DNA of 64,000 nt from Deinococcales bacterium (lineage in GTDB: Bacteria; Deinococcota; Deinococci; Deinococcales; JAAFIG01). A program made the position numbers and the translations under genes. This document shows positions 41,904 to 49,200 of this stretch, one piece after another (positions within the stretch are counted from its first letter, which is position 1; every line of letters starts with the position of its first letter). The notes beneath the pieces are model-generated. The model saw nothing but the letters and a program-made list of their open reading frames with translations. It made no database searches and was not told the DNA's origin. The stretch is taken from contig JANXTZ010000073.1 in assembly GCA_025352125.1 (NCBI GenBank), positions 95,018 through 159,017 of the forward strand. The letters are read 5' to 3'.

Positions 41904-42605
41904 ATGCGTCTGTTGATCGTTGAAGATGACTCGAGTATCGCCGCATTGCTGAACGAATCCCTGACCGAAGACGGTTTCGAGTGCTCGATTGCCTCGAGTG
42001 CCAGCGAGGGTCTGGCGTTGGCACAGTTGTTTCCATTTGCGGTTTTGATTCTCGATGTTGGTTTACCAGAAGGTCTGGACGCCGGTTTTCAGCTTGGACG
42101 CAAACTGCGCGAGGCTGGTTTGAAAATACCAATTTTGTACCTCACCGCCCGCACCGCACTCGAAGATCGGGTGACAGGTTTTGAAACAGGTGGAGATGAT
42201 TACCTGGTAAAACCGTTTGAACATGCCGAATTGCGTGCCCGAATTCGGGCACTGGTGCGTCGGGCGAACGGACATGCCCAGAACACCATCGAACTGCCGT
42301 TTGGTTGGCGGCTCGAGCTTTCACAACGCGAGGTGAGTTTGGATCGTCAGGTTTCAGATTTGACGCGGCGCGAATTTGGTTTGCTCGAGTTGTTGGCTTG
42401 CAACCCGGGTCGGGTGTTCGAGCGCGGTGAGATCATCGAACGGCTCTGGGCGGACGAAACGGGCGTGGAATTCAAAGTCATTGATGTTTACGTCTCAACC
42501 TTGCGTCGCAAGACCGATGAACGGTTAATTGAAACCGTGCGCGGCGTTGGCTACCGCATTGCCCGTCAAGATCAGCCGCGCAATTCAAAAGCAGAAAACA
42601 CGTGA
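41904..42605 (+). CDS. OmpR-family response regulator (pair 2)
   Basis: 233-aa regulator paralogous to pair 1. Phospho-Asp in AVLILDVGLPEGLDAGFQLGRKLR, Lys in GGDDYLVKPFEHAELRARIRALVRRANG, and a winged helix LTRREFGLLELLACNPGRVFERGEIIERLWADETGVEFKVIDVYVSTLRRKTDERLIETVRGVGYRIA. Both regulators share the LPEG-x-x-AGF motif after the phospho-Asp, a sign of a recent duplication. A TATACT box at 41847-41852 may drive it. GTGA overlap with its kinase. Confidence 0.94.
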   Translation: MRLLIVEDDSSIAALLNESLTEDGFECSIASSASEGLALAQLFPFAVLILDVGLPEGLDAGFQLGRKLREAGLKIPILYLTARTALEDRVTGFETGGDDYLVKPFEHAELRARIRALVRRANGHAQNTIELPFGWRLELSQREVSLDRQVSDLTRREFGLLELLACNPGRVFERGEIIERLWADETGVEFKVIDVYVSTLRRKTDERLIETVRGVGYRIARQDQPRNSKAENT

Positions 42606-43903
42606 ACCGACTCTGGTACTCGAGCCTGCGCTGGCGCTTGACGTTCGGATACGCCGTGGTCTTCGCGTTGACCGTGATTGTTGGGGCGCTCGGGGTGTAT
42701 CTGGCAACCCAAACAGCCCTGACCGCCTCGCTCGACACAACCCTGCGCGACACGGCAACGGTGGCACTGGGCAACATTGACGACCCGCCCGCGTCACCAA
42801 AGTTCACCCAGGACCTCAAGCCAACCAGTGATCTCGCGGTTGAACTGCTCGATGCTCAGGGGAAACGCCTGGATGTGGTTGGACTCAGTGGCGATGAACG
42901 TCCAGCATTGCTGGCAGGTTTTGCGGTCACAGCCTCACGGCGCTGGTTTACGATTTCAACTCCAGAGCGTTTGTGGTTGCGCGTCTCCCGTTCGGATGTC
43001 ACGCTCGAGCGGTTACTCAAGACGCTCGCTCGGGTGCTGATCTTGGGTTCAGCCGTGATGATCGCGGTTGCCTGTGCCGTAGGTTACTGGTTGGCAGATC
43101 GTGCGTTGCACCCAGTGGATGCCGTGGCACAGACTGCCGCTCGGATTGCCAAGCGGGGAAGTTTTGCGGAACGTGTACCAATTGCCCCAGGGCAAGATGA
43201 GATGGCGCGGCTGACGGGAACGGTCAATGCGATGCTAGAACGGCTCGAACGCACATTGGAACGCGAGAAAGGCTTCGCTCGAGCCGCCGCCCACGAACTT
43301 CGCACACCGCTGACCACCATCAAGGGCAGACTCGAGTTGGCGCTCGAACGACCACGAGAAGCCGGCGAGTACAAACGCCACCTCGAGATCATGCAAGAGG
43401 GTGTGAACGACCTGACGGCACTGGTGAATCAACTCGATGCCCTGGCTCGAGCAGATGCACCCGTTCGGCTCGAAACCGTGGCGTTGGACGAAATCGCCAG
43501 TGAAATTCTCGGGGCGTTGGAACATTCGTTTGGGCATTCTGGCAAACAACTCGAGTCATCTCTCAAGTCCAGCCTGGTCTTGGCAGAGCGGGCTGGAGTA
43601 CAGCAGGCATTGGTGAACCTGCTCGAGAATGCCCGCAAGTACGGTGGGTCGGTGGTGACCCTCAATATCGGCACGAATTACCTTGAGGTGCGAGACAATG
43701 GCATTGGACCCGCTCGAGAAACCTGGTCGCAATTGCTACGACCATTTGAGCGTGGCTCGGGCGTTCAAGGGATTTCAGGCAGCGGTCTTGGACTGCCATT
43801 GGTGGCGGCATTGATTGCCCGTTGGGGTGCAATTCTCGAACCTGATTGGAGCGAACAGGGTTTTGCCGTGCGAGTCACCTGGATTTCTGATCGTTCCGTT
43901 TAA
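42602..43903 (+). CDS. Sensor histidine kinase (pair 2)
   Basis: 433-aa membrane kinase of the same build as pair 1: segment 1 FGYAVVFALTVIVGALGVYLAT, a periplasmic part of about 105 aa, segment 2 LARVLILGSAVMIAVACAVGYWLADRALHP, HAMP, H-box FARAAAHELRTPLTTIKGRLELAL, N-box QQALVNLLENARKYGGSV, then VRDNGIGPARETWSQLLRPFERGSGVQGISGSGLGLPLVAALIARWG. GTG start in GTGA overlap with the regulator. The sensor part differs from pair 1, so the two kinases likely read different signals. Confidence 0.93.
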   Translation: MNRLWYSSLRWRLTFGYAVVFALTVIVGALGVYLATQTALTASLDTTLRDTATVALGNIDDPPASPKFTQDLKPTSDLAVELLDAQGKRLDVVGLSGDERPALLAGFAVTASRRWFTISTPERLWLRVSRSDVTLERLLKTLARVLILGSAVMIAVACAVGYWLADRALHPVDAVAQTAARIAKRGSFAERVPIAPGQDEMARLTGTVNAMLERLERTLEREKGFARAAAHELRTPLTTIKGRLELALERPREAGEYKRHLEIMQEGVNDLTALVNQLDALARADAPVRLETVALDEIASEILGALEHSFGHSGKQLESSLKSSLVLAERAGVQQALVNLLENARKYGGSVVTLNIGTNYLEVRDNGIGPARETWSQLLRPFERGSGVQGISGSGLGLPLVAALIARWGAILEPDWSEQGFAVRVTWISDRSV

Positions 43904-44170
43904 GACGAAATCCCCGTGTGAACGAGCGAATACCGAGCACGAACGTCAGACCATATGGCTGGTTTCCGTTGATTGCGCATGAATCAACAACTCAAGTTGT
44001 ATTGGGTTGGTGGGAAACGAGCCAGAATCTTGCCACGGACAAACCGATCATTCAAAAAACTGATGGTCGAGCTCAATTTCGGCGTCATGATGAGGCTCAT
44101 TTTCTCGAGTACGTTCCGAGCAAAATGGCACGATGACCACAAGGGCTGACATTGGAAGTCGAGTCATCTC

Positions 44171-44203
44171 TCAAGCCCGAAATGCTGTGTGGTTCGGGCT
44201 TGA
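44171..44203 (+). terminator. Hairpin terminator after the kinase of pair 2
   Basis: A perfect 11-bp stem (44171-44181 with 44193-44203) and 11-nt loop, followed by ATCATTATTTTT. It lies 268 nt beyond the kinase stop. The stretch 43904-44170 has no gene; it contains an ACAACT/AGTTGT inverted repeat near 43987. Confidence 0.55.
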
Positions 44204-44219
44204 ATCATTATTTTTGCGG

Positions 44220-44248
44220 TTGCTCGAGCGTTATACCTTCCCTATACC
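44220..44248 (+). promoter_or_regulatory. Promoter of the small ORF-COG4705 operon
   Basis: TTGCTC (44220-44225), 17-bp spacer, TATACC (44243-44248). TATACC also occurs in the spacer (44232-44237), and ATACC/GGTAT form a short inverted repeat just downstream, so a regulator may bind here. Confidence 0.5.
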
Positions 44249-44296
44249 AAAGCCCGGTATCTTTTGGGCAGACAAAATGTCGGAAAGGAACAAACG

Positions 44297-44404
44297 ATGA
44301 ATATTCCCGCCATCAACCATCTCGAGGATTCAGATTTGAACTGCTTGCAACGCAACCCAGTCACCATGACTGCCGATCTGTTTTTCAGAGAGGTTCAAGT
44401 ATGA
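44297..44404 (+). CDS. 35-aa small protein coupled to the COG4705 gene
   Basis: MNIPAINHLEDSDLNCLQRNPVTMTADLFFREVQV. ATG 44297 has AAAGGA at 8 nt upstream and the stop overlaps the next start in ATGA. The clear Shine-Dalgarno, own promoter and coupling argue that it is translated. No family recognised; it is soluble with one Cys. It may be a regulatory leader or a small partner of the membrane protein. Confidence 0.55.
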   Translation: MNIPAINHLEDSDLNCLQRNPVTMTADLFFREVQV

Positions 44405-45198
44405 GCGCCGTGACCACGAACCTAATGGACAGTGCCAAAAAGATTTTGTGCAAAGTCCCAGAGGTCACGATTTACTTTTGGATTATCAAAGTGCTGGCAA
44501 CCACCGTTGGCGAAACGGCTGCGGATTTTCTGAACACAAACCTGCACGTGGGCTTGACTGGCACGACCGTCGTGATGGGCATTTTGCTTGGCGTGGCATT
44601 GTTCTTTCAATTTCGGGCGCGTCGCTACGTGCCAAGCATTTACTGGCTGGCAATTGTCCTGGTCAGCGTGGTCGGAACGTTGATTACGGACAACTTGGTT
44701 GACAACTTCGGAGTCAGTTTGATCACCACCACCATCGCGTTTTCGATTGCGTTGGCAGCCACATTTATTGGTTGGTATCAAAGCGAAAAAACCCTTTCAA
44801 TCCACAGCATCTACACCACCAAACGCGAAATCTGGTATTGGTTGACCGTCTTGTTCACCTTCGCTTTGGGCACTGCTGCCGGTGATTTGGTCGCCGAGAA
44901 ATTGGACATCGGTTACTTGAATTCGGCGTTTGTCTTCGCGGGAGTGATCGCCTTGGTCACGGTTGCTTACTATTTGAAGGCTGGCGAAGTGCTGACCTTC
45001 TGGATTGCCTATATCTTGACCCGCCCACTTGGCGCATCCATTGGCGATTACCTTTCGCAAGCCACCGACGTTGGCGGTCTTGGTTTGGGCACGATGATCA
45101 CCAGCGCCATCTTTTTGGTTGCGATTCTTGGCGTGGTTGTTTTCCTGACCACCACCAAACGCGACCTGATCGTGCTCGACGAAGACGCGCTCGCCTAA
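44401..45198 (+). CDS. COG4705-like multi-pass membrane protein
   Basis: 265-aa inner-membrane protein with about eight helices. It is built from four similar units, each with a G-(E/T/A)-x-x-x-D-x-L motif at a helix end: TTVGETAADFL, SVVGTLITDNLVDNFGV, FALGTAAGDLVAEKLDIG, RPLGASIGDYLSQATDVGG. The acidic residues inside membrane helices suggest metal or cation handling, but the function of this family is not established to my knowledge. ATG 44401 has AGAGAGG upstream and overlaps the small ORF. Followed by secreted small proteins. Confidence 0.8.
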   Translation: MSAVTTNLMDSAKKILCKVPEVTIYFWIIKVLATTVGETAADFLNTNLHVGLTGTTVVMGILLGVALFFQFRARRYVPSIYWLAIVLVSVVGTLITDNLVDNFGVSLITTTIAFSIALAATFIGWYQSEKTLSIHSIYTTKREIWYWLTVLFTFALGTAAGDLVAEKLDIGYLNSAFVFAGVIALVTVAYYLKAGEVLTFWIAYILTRPLGASIGDYLSQATDVGGLGLGTMITSAIFLVAILGVVVFLTTTKRDLIVLDEDALA

Positions 45199-45264
45199 TG
45201 TTTTCATTCAAAACAAACCTTGATTTACTGAAATCTCGAGCACCAAACTAAAAATAGGACACCC

Positions 45265-45666
45265 GTGAAAAAACAACTTTTGACTGTCGCCATTCTCGCC
45301 TCGAGCTTCACCGTTCTCGCCCAAACAAGTACCACTGCAACACCAGCATCACCAACTACAGTTGTTGGTCAAGCACAAGCAAAAGCCCCACTGGGCGACC
45401 TCAGCAAATTCCGTGTGATCGCAAATGACAGCCTGAAAATTGCCAAAACTGGTGATTTGAAAGCCTCAGAAAAGCGCATCACTGACATGGAAAAAGCTTG
45501 GGATGTTTCAGCCAACAAACTCAAAAAGCTGAACACCGCAAGTTGGCGCAAACTTGACCTCGCGCTTGATCGGGTCTTGTTCGAGTTGCGGGCAGACAAA
45601 CCCGACAAAACACTCTGCGTCAAGGCGCTCGAGGACATGCTGACAGTGATTGACGCTCTGAAATAA
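45265..45666 (+). CDS. Small secreted helical protein, 133 aa
   Basis: Signal peptide MKKQLLTVAILASSFTVLAQ, a Thr/Ala/Pro-rich linker, then a helical domain of about 85 aa: LSKFRVIANDSLKIAKTGDLKASEKRITDMEKAWDVSANKLKKLNTASWRKLDLALDRVLFELRADKPDKTLCVKALEDMLTVIDALK. The pattern W-x-x-x-x-x-x-L-x-x-x-x-x-x-x-W resembles small periplasmic proteins found beside COG4705-like genes. GTG 45265 with AGGA upstream. Probably co-transcribed with the membrane protein (66-nt gap). Confidence 0.8.
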   Translation: MKKQLLTVAILASSFTVLAQTSTTATPASPTTVVGQAQAKAPLGDLSKFRVIANDSLKIAKTGDLKASEKRITDMEKAWDVSANKLKKLNTASWRKLDLALDRVLFELRADKPDKTLCVKALEDMLTVIDALK

Positions 45667-45674
45667 ATATATTG

Positions 45675-45707
45675 ATCTCGAGTTTGTATGACTGCCAAAC
45701 TCGAGAT
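45675..45707. terminator. Perfect 12-bp hairpin with CTCGAG arms
   Basis: ATCTCGAGTTTG (45675-45686) pairs with CAAACTCGAGAT (45696-45707) around 9 nt. No T-run follows on the plus strand, so it is a weak terminator or an mRNA-protecting hairpin. It shows CTCGAG sites used as a stem. Confidence 0.45.
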
Positions 45708-45823
45708 TCGCACCAGTGATTGACCATTTCGAAGCGCTGTACCGAATCTCAACCATTCAGTGTCAAGCTCAACCCGTCCGACCCAGACCAGCATGATCCA
45801 AATCGCTCAGAAAGAAGGAAACC

Positions 45824-46144
45824 ATGAAAAAACTTGCGCTTATCCTCGCCCCGCTCACCCTCATTGCCGGAATCACCCTCGCCCAAACCACCACAACAAC
45901 GCCCGCGATCAAACCCGCACCAACGATTGCCGCCACCAACTGTGTTGCCGTTCTCAAAGCCAAGGTCAACATCAACAAAGCACCGCTCGAGCAAATGAAA
46001 TGCCTGCCAGGTTTTGTCACCAGCATCGCCAACGATGTGATTCTGAATCGTCCGTACAAGGATGGCAAAGAATTCATGATTAAAATCGAAGTTACAGGCA
46101 AAAAATTGTGGCCCAAAATTCAGCAGTATGTGGTTTTTAAATGA
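45824..46144 (+). CDS. Secreted helix-hairpin-helix (ComEA-like) protein
   Basis: 106-aa protein with signal peptide MKKLALILAPLTLIAGITLAQ, a Thr/Pro-rich linker, and one HhH domain: VNINKAPLEQMKCLPGFVTSIANDVILNRPYKDGKEFMIKIEVTGKKLWPKIQQYVVF. VNIN-x-A-x-x-x-x-x-x-x-LPG and the N-R-P-Y/F pattern are typical of ComEA-type DNA-binding domains. Two Cys (NCVAV, KCLPG) may form a disulphide. It may bind DNA in the periplasm, but full ComEA has a membrane anchor that is absent here. AAGGAAACC lies upstream of the ATG. Confidence 0.82.
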   Translation: MKKLALILAPLTLIAGITLAQTTTTTPAIKPAPTIAATNCVAVLKAKVNINKAPLEQMKCLPGFVTSIANDVILNRPYKDGKEFMIKIEVTGKKLWPKIQQYVVFK

Positions 46145-46172
46145 ATTGACCCAAGTCATTTTGAGTTCAGCG

Positions 46173-46211
46173 ATTCAGCACAGATTTCCCATCTGGGCTG
46201 AATTTCTCTTT
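46173..46211 (+). terminator. Rho-independent terminator after the HhH gene
   Basis: ATTCAGC-A-CAGAT (46173-46185) pairs with ATCTG-G-GCTGAAT (46191-46203) around TTCCC, followed by TTCTCTTT. Confidence 0.7.
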
Positions 46212-46347
46212 ATCAATTCCAAATCTCAGCTTGGTGATCTGTACTGAAAAACGACCTCGAGCCACCGTAAATTAGAAGTTTGGATTTGAAGGAAACCATG
46301 ATCGCTCCTCCACCCTCGAATTTGCCTCAGACGTTGAAAACACATCG

Positions 46348-46531
46348 GTGAAAACGGATGTTTATTGTATTGCCTGTCCTTGTGCCGCTCTTAAATCTTT
46401 GTTGCGATTGCCGAAGACTGAAGTGGCAAGTGTTGTGGTTGATCCAAATACAGCAAGCAAAAGCACTTCACGATGACAGCAGTAAAGACTTGCTCTAGCT
46501 CAATTTTGCGGCGACCACACCCGTTCAGGCA
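46348..46531 (+). pseudogene. Broken heavy-metal-associated (HMA, MerP/CopZ-type) domain gene
   Basis: GTG 46348 opens MKTDVYCIACPCAALKSLLRLPKTEVASVVVDPNTASKS, which follows the HMA pattern (C-x-x-C metal site, helix K-S-L-L-x-L-P, strand V-A-S-V-V-V-D). The frame then stops at 46476, while the +1 frame goes on HDDSSKDLL-stop-LNFAATTPVQA, which fits the rest of an HMA domain. At least one frameshift and one stop break it. The metal loop C-I-A-C-P-C is unusual. There is no ribosome binding site before the GTG. Confidence 0.42.
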
Positions 46532-46651
46532 ATGACTTTCAATCTGTCTTTACCTTTCTTTACATGCCCCAAACCTCAATCGGGCATCCTGAACGGCTCG
46601 AAGGACTCGAGCCGACTTCGATCACAGTTCAGGCTCAAAGAGGAGTTCAAG

Positions 46652-46963
46652 ATGAACAAGAAAATGCTCGTTGCTGGCGCTGCCATACTCGTCCTCACCG
46701 CCGGTTTGGTTCGCGCCGCGAATCAATCACAAGCCTTCAGGGCAAACGTGCAAGCTTCGTTGGTTGCCCAAGTTGCGGCACCAAAATCCTCGAGTGTCGT
46801 GTTTGTGCAAGCTACGCCAACCGAATCCGCCGGACAAGAACAGGTGGACGCGAACGAACCCGCCGAAGCCAATGATCCAGCCGGACCAGACGATAACGTT
46901 CAGGATGGACCACAGAACGGACCTGAAAATCCAAACGAAGCGCCAGAAACACCAGGCAAGTAA
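46652..46963 (+). CDS. Small secreted acidic low-complexity protein
   Basis: 103-aa product with signal peptide MNKKMLVAGAAILVLTAGLVRAANQ and a C-terminal half of Asp/Glu/Asn/Pro/Gly repeats (VDANEPAEANDPAGPDDNVQDGPQNGPENPNEAPETPGK). Such acidic tails are often disordered and may bind calcium or other cations. ATG 46652 follows AAAGAGGAG. Followed by a strong terminator, so it is a single-gene unit. Confidence 0.75.
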   Translation: MNKKMLVAGAAILVLTAGLVRAANQSQAFRANVQASLVAQVAAPKSSSVVFVQATPTESAGQEQVDANEPAEANDPAGPDDNVQDGPQNGPENPNEAPETPGK

Positions 46964-46976
46964 GTTTTTGGTGCTC

Positions 46977-47006
46977 AAGACCGAGGGGTTATTCCCCTCG
47001 GTCTTT
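46977..47006 (+). terminator. Rho-independent terminator after the acidic protein gene
   Basis: A perfect 12-bp GC-rich stem (46977-46988 with 46994-47005) and a TTATT loop, then TTCATATT. Clear terminator. Confidence 0.85.
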
Positions 47007-47140
47007 CATATTGGCTCGAGCCATGCAATCCGACTGCAATGTAAACAGACCATCTTTACCAATCTCAAACCTTTTTGCTTCAGACTCTGCAAACTCGAGC
47101 GATCCCGACAACCGGACGTTTGCAGCGAAACGAGGAATTA

Positions 47141-47704
47141 GTGAACAAGACCGTCTTTTCCGCCCTAACCAGCATCGCCCTGGTCGCACCCGCCCTGGTG
47201 CTGGCAGCCACGTCAAACTCGAGCACGCCAGCCAAACCCACCGTCATCATCGCACAAGCCGAGGGTGCGAACCCTGCCGAGTTCACGCTGACCGATTTTA
47301 CGGATGCAACTCGAGGTTTCAGTTTCAAACGCCCCACTTCGTGGACGCAAGACTCGAGCTTCAAAGATGGGGTGCGTTTTGCAGGGGGTGACGAGTGGTT
47401 GACCCTGCAAGTGATCGATAGCAAGCAAAGTCCCGGCGAATACACCTCGGGTTTTATTGTGCCAACTGGTGAAACCAAGATCGGTGTCAAAACCTTCAAG
47501 CAGGGCAAGTTCAGTGCCAGCGTGCTCTCGAGCGGCGCCACAGGGCAATCGAGTGTGACCGGCAAAGCCACCGACCTCTTGACCGACCGTTGGGTGTTCG
47601 CCCCCAAGGCGGGCAAGCTGGCGTTGCTGACCGTGACCGGACCCAAGAAGGTCTTTGACTGGGAAGGCAACCGCGACATGGCGCTTTCGATCCGCTTGAA
47701 GTAA
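47141..47704 (+). CDS. Secreted protein, PsbP/DcrB-like beta domain
   Basis: 187-aa protein with signal peptide (MNKTVFSALTSIALVAPALVLAATS). The mature part reads FTLTDFTDATRGFSFKRPTSWTQDSSFKDGVRFAGGDEWLTLQVIDSKQSPGEYTSGFIVPTGETKIGVKTFKQGKFSASVLSS, the F-x-x-x-x-P-x-x-W pattern of PsbP/DUF1795-type domains. ATDLLTDRWVFAPKAGKLALLTVTGPKKVFDWEGNRDMALSIRLK closes the fold. GTG 47141 has GAGGA upstream. It is 57 nt before the ABC ATPase, so it may be an extracytoplasmic partner of that transporter. Confidence 0.75.
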   Translation: MNKTVFSALTSIALVAPALVLAATSNSSTPAKPTVIIAQAEGANPAEFTLTDFTDATRGFSFKRPTSWTQDSSFKDGVRFAGGDEWLTLQVIDSKQSPGEYTSGFIVPTGETKIGVKTFKQGKFSASVLSSGATGQSSVTGKATDLLTDRWVFAPKAGKLALLTVTGPKKVFDWEGNRDMALSIRLK

Positions 47705-47761
47705 AAACCATCTTTTGACTCAAGCATTTTTGCTCGAGTCAGCCGTTTGAAAGGAAACACC

Positions 47762-48469
47762 GTGACTTCCACCATAACTTCCAAACCTGCCATCGGCGCA
47801 TCTCTCGCCGTGCGTGATGCGTTTAAGATTTTCAAAGAGAACGAAATTCAAACCGTTGCCCTGCGCGGTGCAAACCTCGAGGTGAAACCTGGCGAGTTTG
47901 TGGCGGTCGTTGGACGGTCTGGTTCTGGCAAAAGCACGCTGTTCTCGTTGCTGGCTGGTTTGACTGAGCCTACGGCTGGACGCATCGAGATTGACGGGCG
48001 CGACATCACCAATCTGCCCGAACTCGAGCGCTCGAGGTTGCGTCGTGACCGCATCGGCGTGACCTTTCAATCAGGCAACCTCCTGCCGTACCTGAACGCG
48101 CTCGAGAACGTCGAATTGCCCCTCGAGTTCGCTGGGAATACCCAAGCCCGCAAACGAGCCAAAGACTTGCTCGAGGAAGTCGGCTTGGGAGCGCGTCAAA
48201 CCTCATTGTCTGCACAACTTTCGGGTGGTGAACAGGCTCGGGTGGCGCTGGCGATGGCACTGGCGAACAACCCTGGGTTGCTGCTGGCAGACGAACCCAC
48301 AGGTGAACTTGACACCCAGACTTCTGAGGAAATCATGCAAACGCTCGAGCGTCTTAACGCTGAACGCGGCGTGACCGTGCTGGTCGTGACCCACAACCCA
48401 GAACTGGCGGCACGGGCGAGACGGCGCGTCTCGATTACTGACGGTGTGCTCGAGGAGGTGAAGCCATGA
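47762..48469 (+). CDS. ABC transporter ATP-binding protein (LolD/MacB type), first
   Basis: 235-aa ATPase. Walker A GRSGSGKST, Q-loop FQSGNLLPYLNALENVELPLEF, signature LSGGEQARVALAMALANNPGLLLADEPTGELD with Walker B, and the switch His in VVTHNPELAARARRRVSI. The Q-loop/ENVELPL pattern is that of the MacB/LolD/FtsE group, which pumps without moving substrate through the bilayer core. GTG 47762 follows AAAGGAAACACC. ATGA overlap with the second ATPase. Confidence 0.93.
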   Translation: MTSTITSKPAIGASLAVRDAFKIFKENEIQTVALRGANLEVKPGEFVAVVGRSGSGKSTLFSLLAGLTEPTAGRIEIDGRDITNLPELERSRLRRDRIGVTFQSGNLLPYLNALENVELPLEFAGNTQARKRAKDLLEEVGLGARQTSLSAQLSGGEQARVALAMALANNPGLLLADEPTGELDTQTSEEIMQTLERLNAERGVTVLVVTHNPELAARARRRVSITDGVLEEVKP

Positions 48470-49200
48470 ACCCAATACTGAGCAGTTTCTCGAGTTCTTC
48501 AACGCCTCCAATGTCAGACACCCTGTATGACCTCGAGACGCGCAAGCTGTCACGGGTTTTTGACCTCGGTGAACGTCAAGTCCAGGCGCTTCAAAACGTC
48601 AATTTTCGCGTGCAACCTGGTGAAAGTGTCGCCATTGTTGGACCGTCCGGCGGTGGCAAGTCCACGCTGCTCGCCTTGCTGGGCGGATTGGACACGCCAA
48701 CATCGGGTCAGGTGATGCTGGCGGGCAAGGATTTGTACGCCATGACCGAACCCGAACGCGTGCAACTCAGACGCGGCTACCTGGGGTACATCTTTCAGGG
48801 CTACGATCTGCTTCCCGCCCTGAGCGTGCTCGAGAATGTTGCGTATCCGCTTCTCGTCGCTGGACTCGGGTCAAAGGAGCGCACCGACCGCGCTCGAGCC
48901 ATGCTGGTTGAGGTTGGACTTGAGGGCAAAGAAGACTTTTTGCCCGACGAGCTTTCCGGTGGTCAGCAACAGCGTGTCGGCATTGCGCGGTGTCTGGTCG
49001 CAGAACCACATGTGGTTCTGGCGGACGAACCCACTGGCAACCTCGACACCACCACGACAGATTCAATCCTCGAGTTGTTGCGTGTCGCCACGCTCGAGCA
49101 CAAAATGACCCTGGTGATGGTCACGCACGACCCAGAGGTGGCAAAAAGTGCCGACCGAACGGTACGAATTCGGGATGGAATGTTGGAGGTGAACCCATGA
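48466..49200 (+). CDS. ABC transporter ATP-binding protein (LolD/MacB type), second
   Basis: 244-aa ATPase with Walker A GPSGGGKST, Q-loop FQGYDLLPALSVLENVAYPLLVAG, signature LSGGQQQRVGIARCL, Walker B VVLADEPTGNLD and switch THDPEVAKSADRTVRI. The first 20 residues (NPILSSFSSSSTPPMSDTLYD) look like a variable tail, so ATG 48511 is another possible start. Two different ATPases before one permease is unusual for MacB-like systems and suggests a heterodimeric motor. ATGA overlap on both sides. Confidence 0.93.
   Translation: MNPILSSFSSSSTPPMSDTLYDLETRKLSRVFDLGERQVQALQNVNFRVQPGESVAIVGPSGGGKSTLLALLGGLDTPTSGQVMLAGKDLYAMTEPERVQLRRGYLGYIFQGYDLLPALSVLENVAYPLLVAGLGSKERTDRARAMLVEVGLEGKEDFLPDELSGGQQQRVGIARCLVAEPHVVLADEPTGNLDTTTTDSILELLRVATLEHKMTLVMVTHDPEVAKSADRTVRIRDGMLEVNP

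Noticed and set aside
48990..49196. N-terminal extension of the FtsX-like permease
   Set aside because: It lies inside the second ATPase gene. ATG 49197 in ATGA overlap is followed at once by a typical permease N-terminus.
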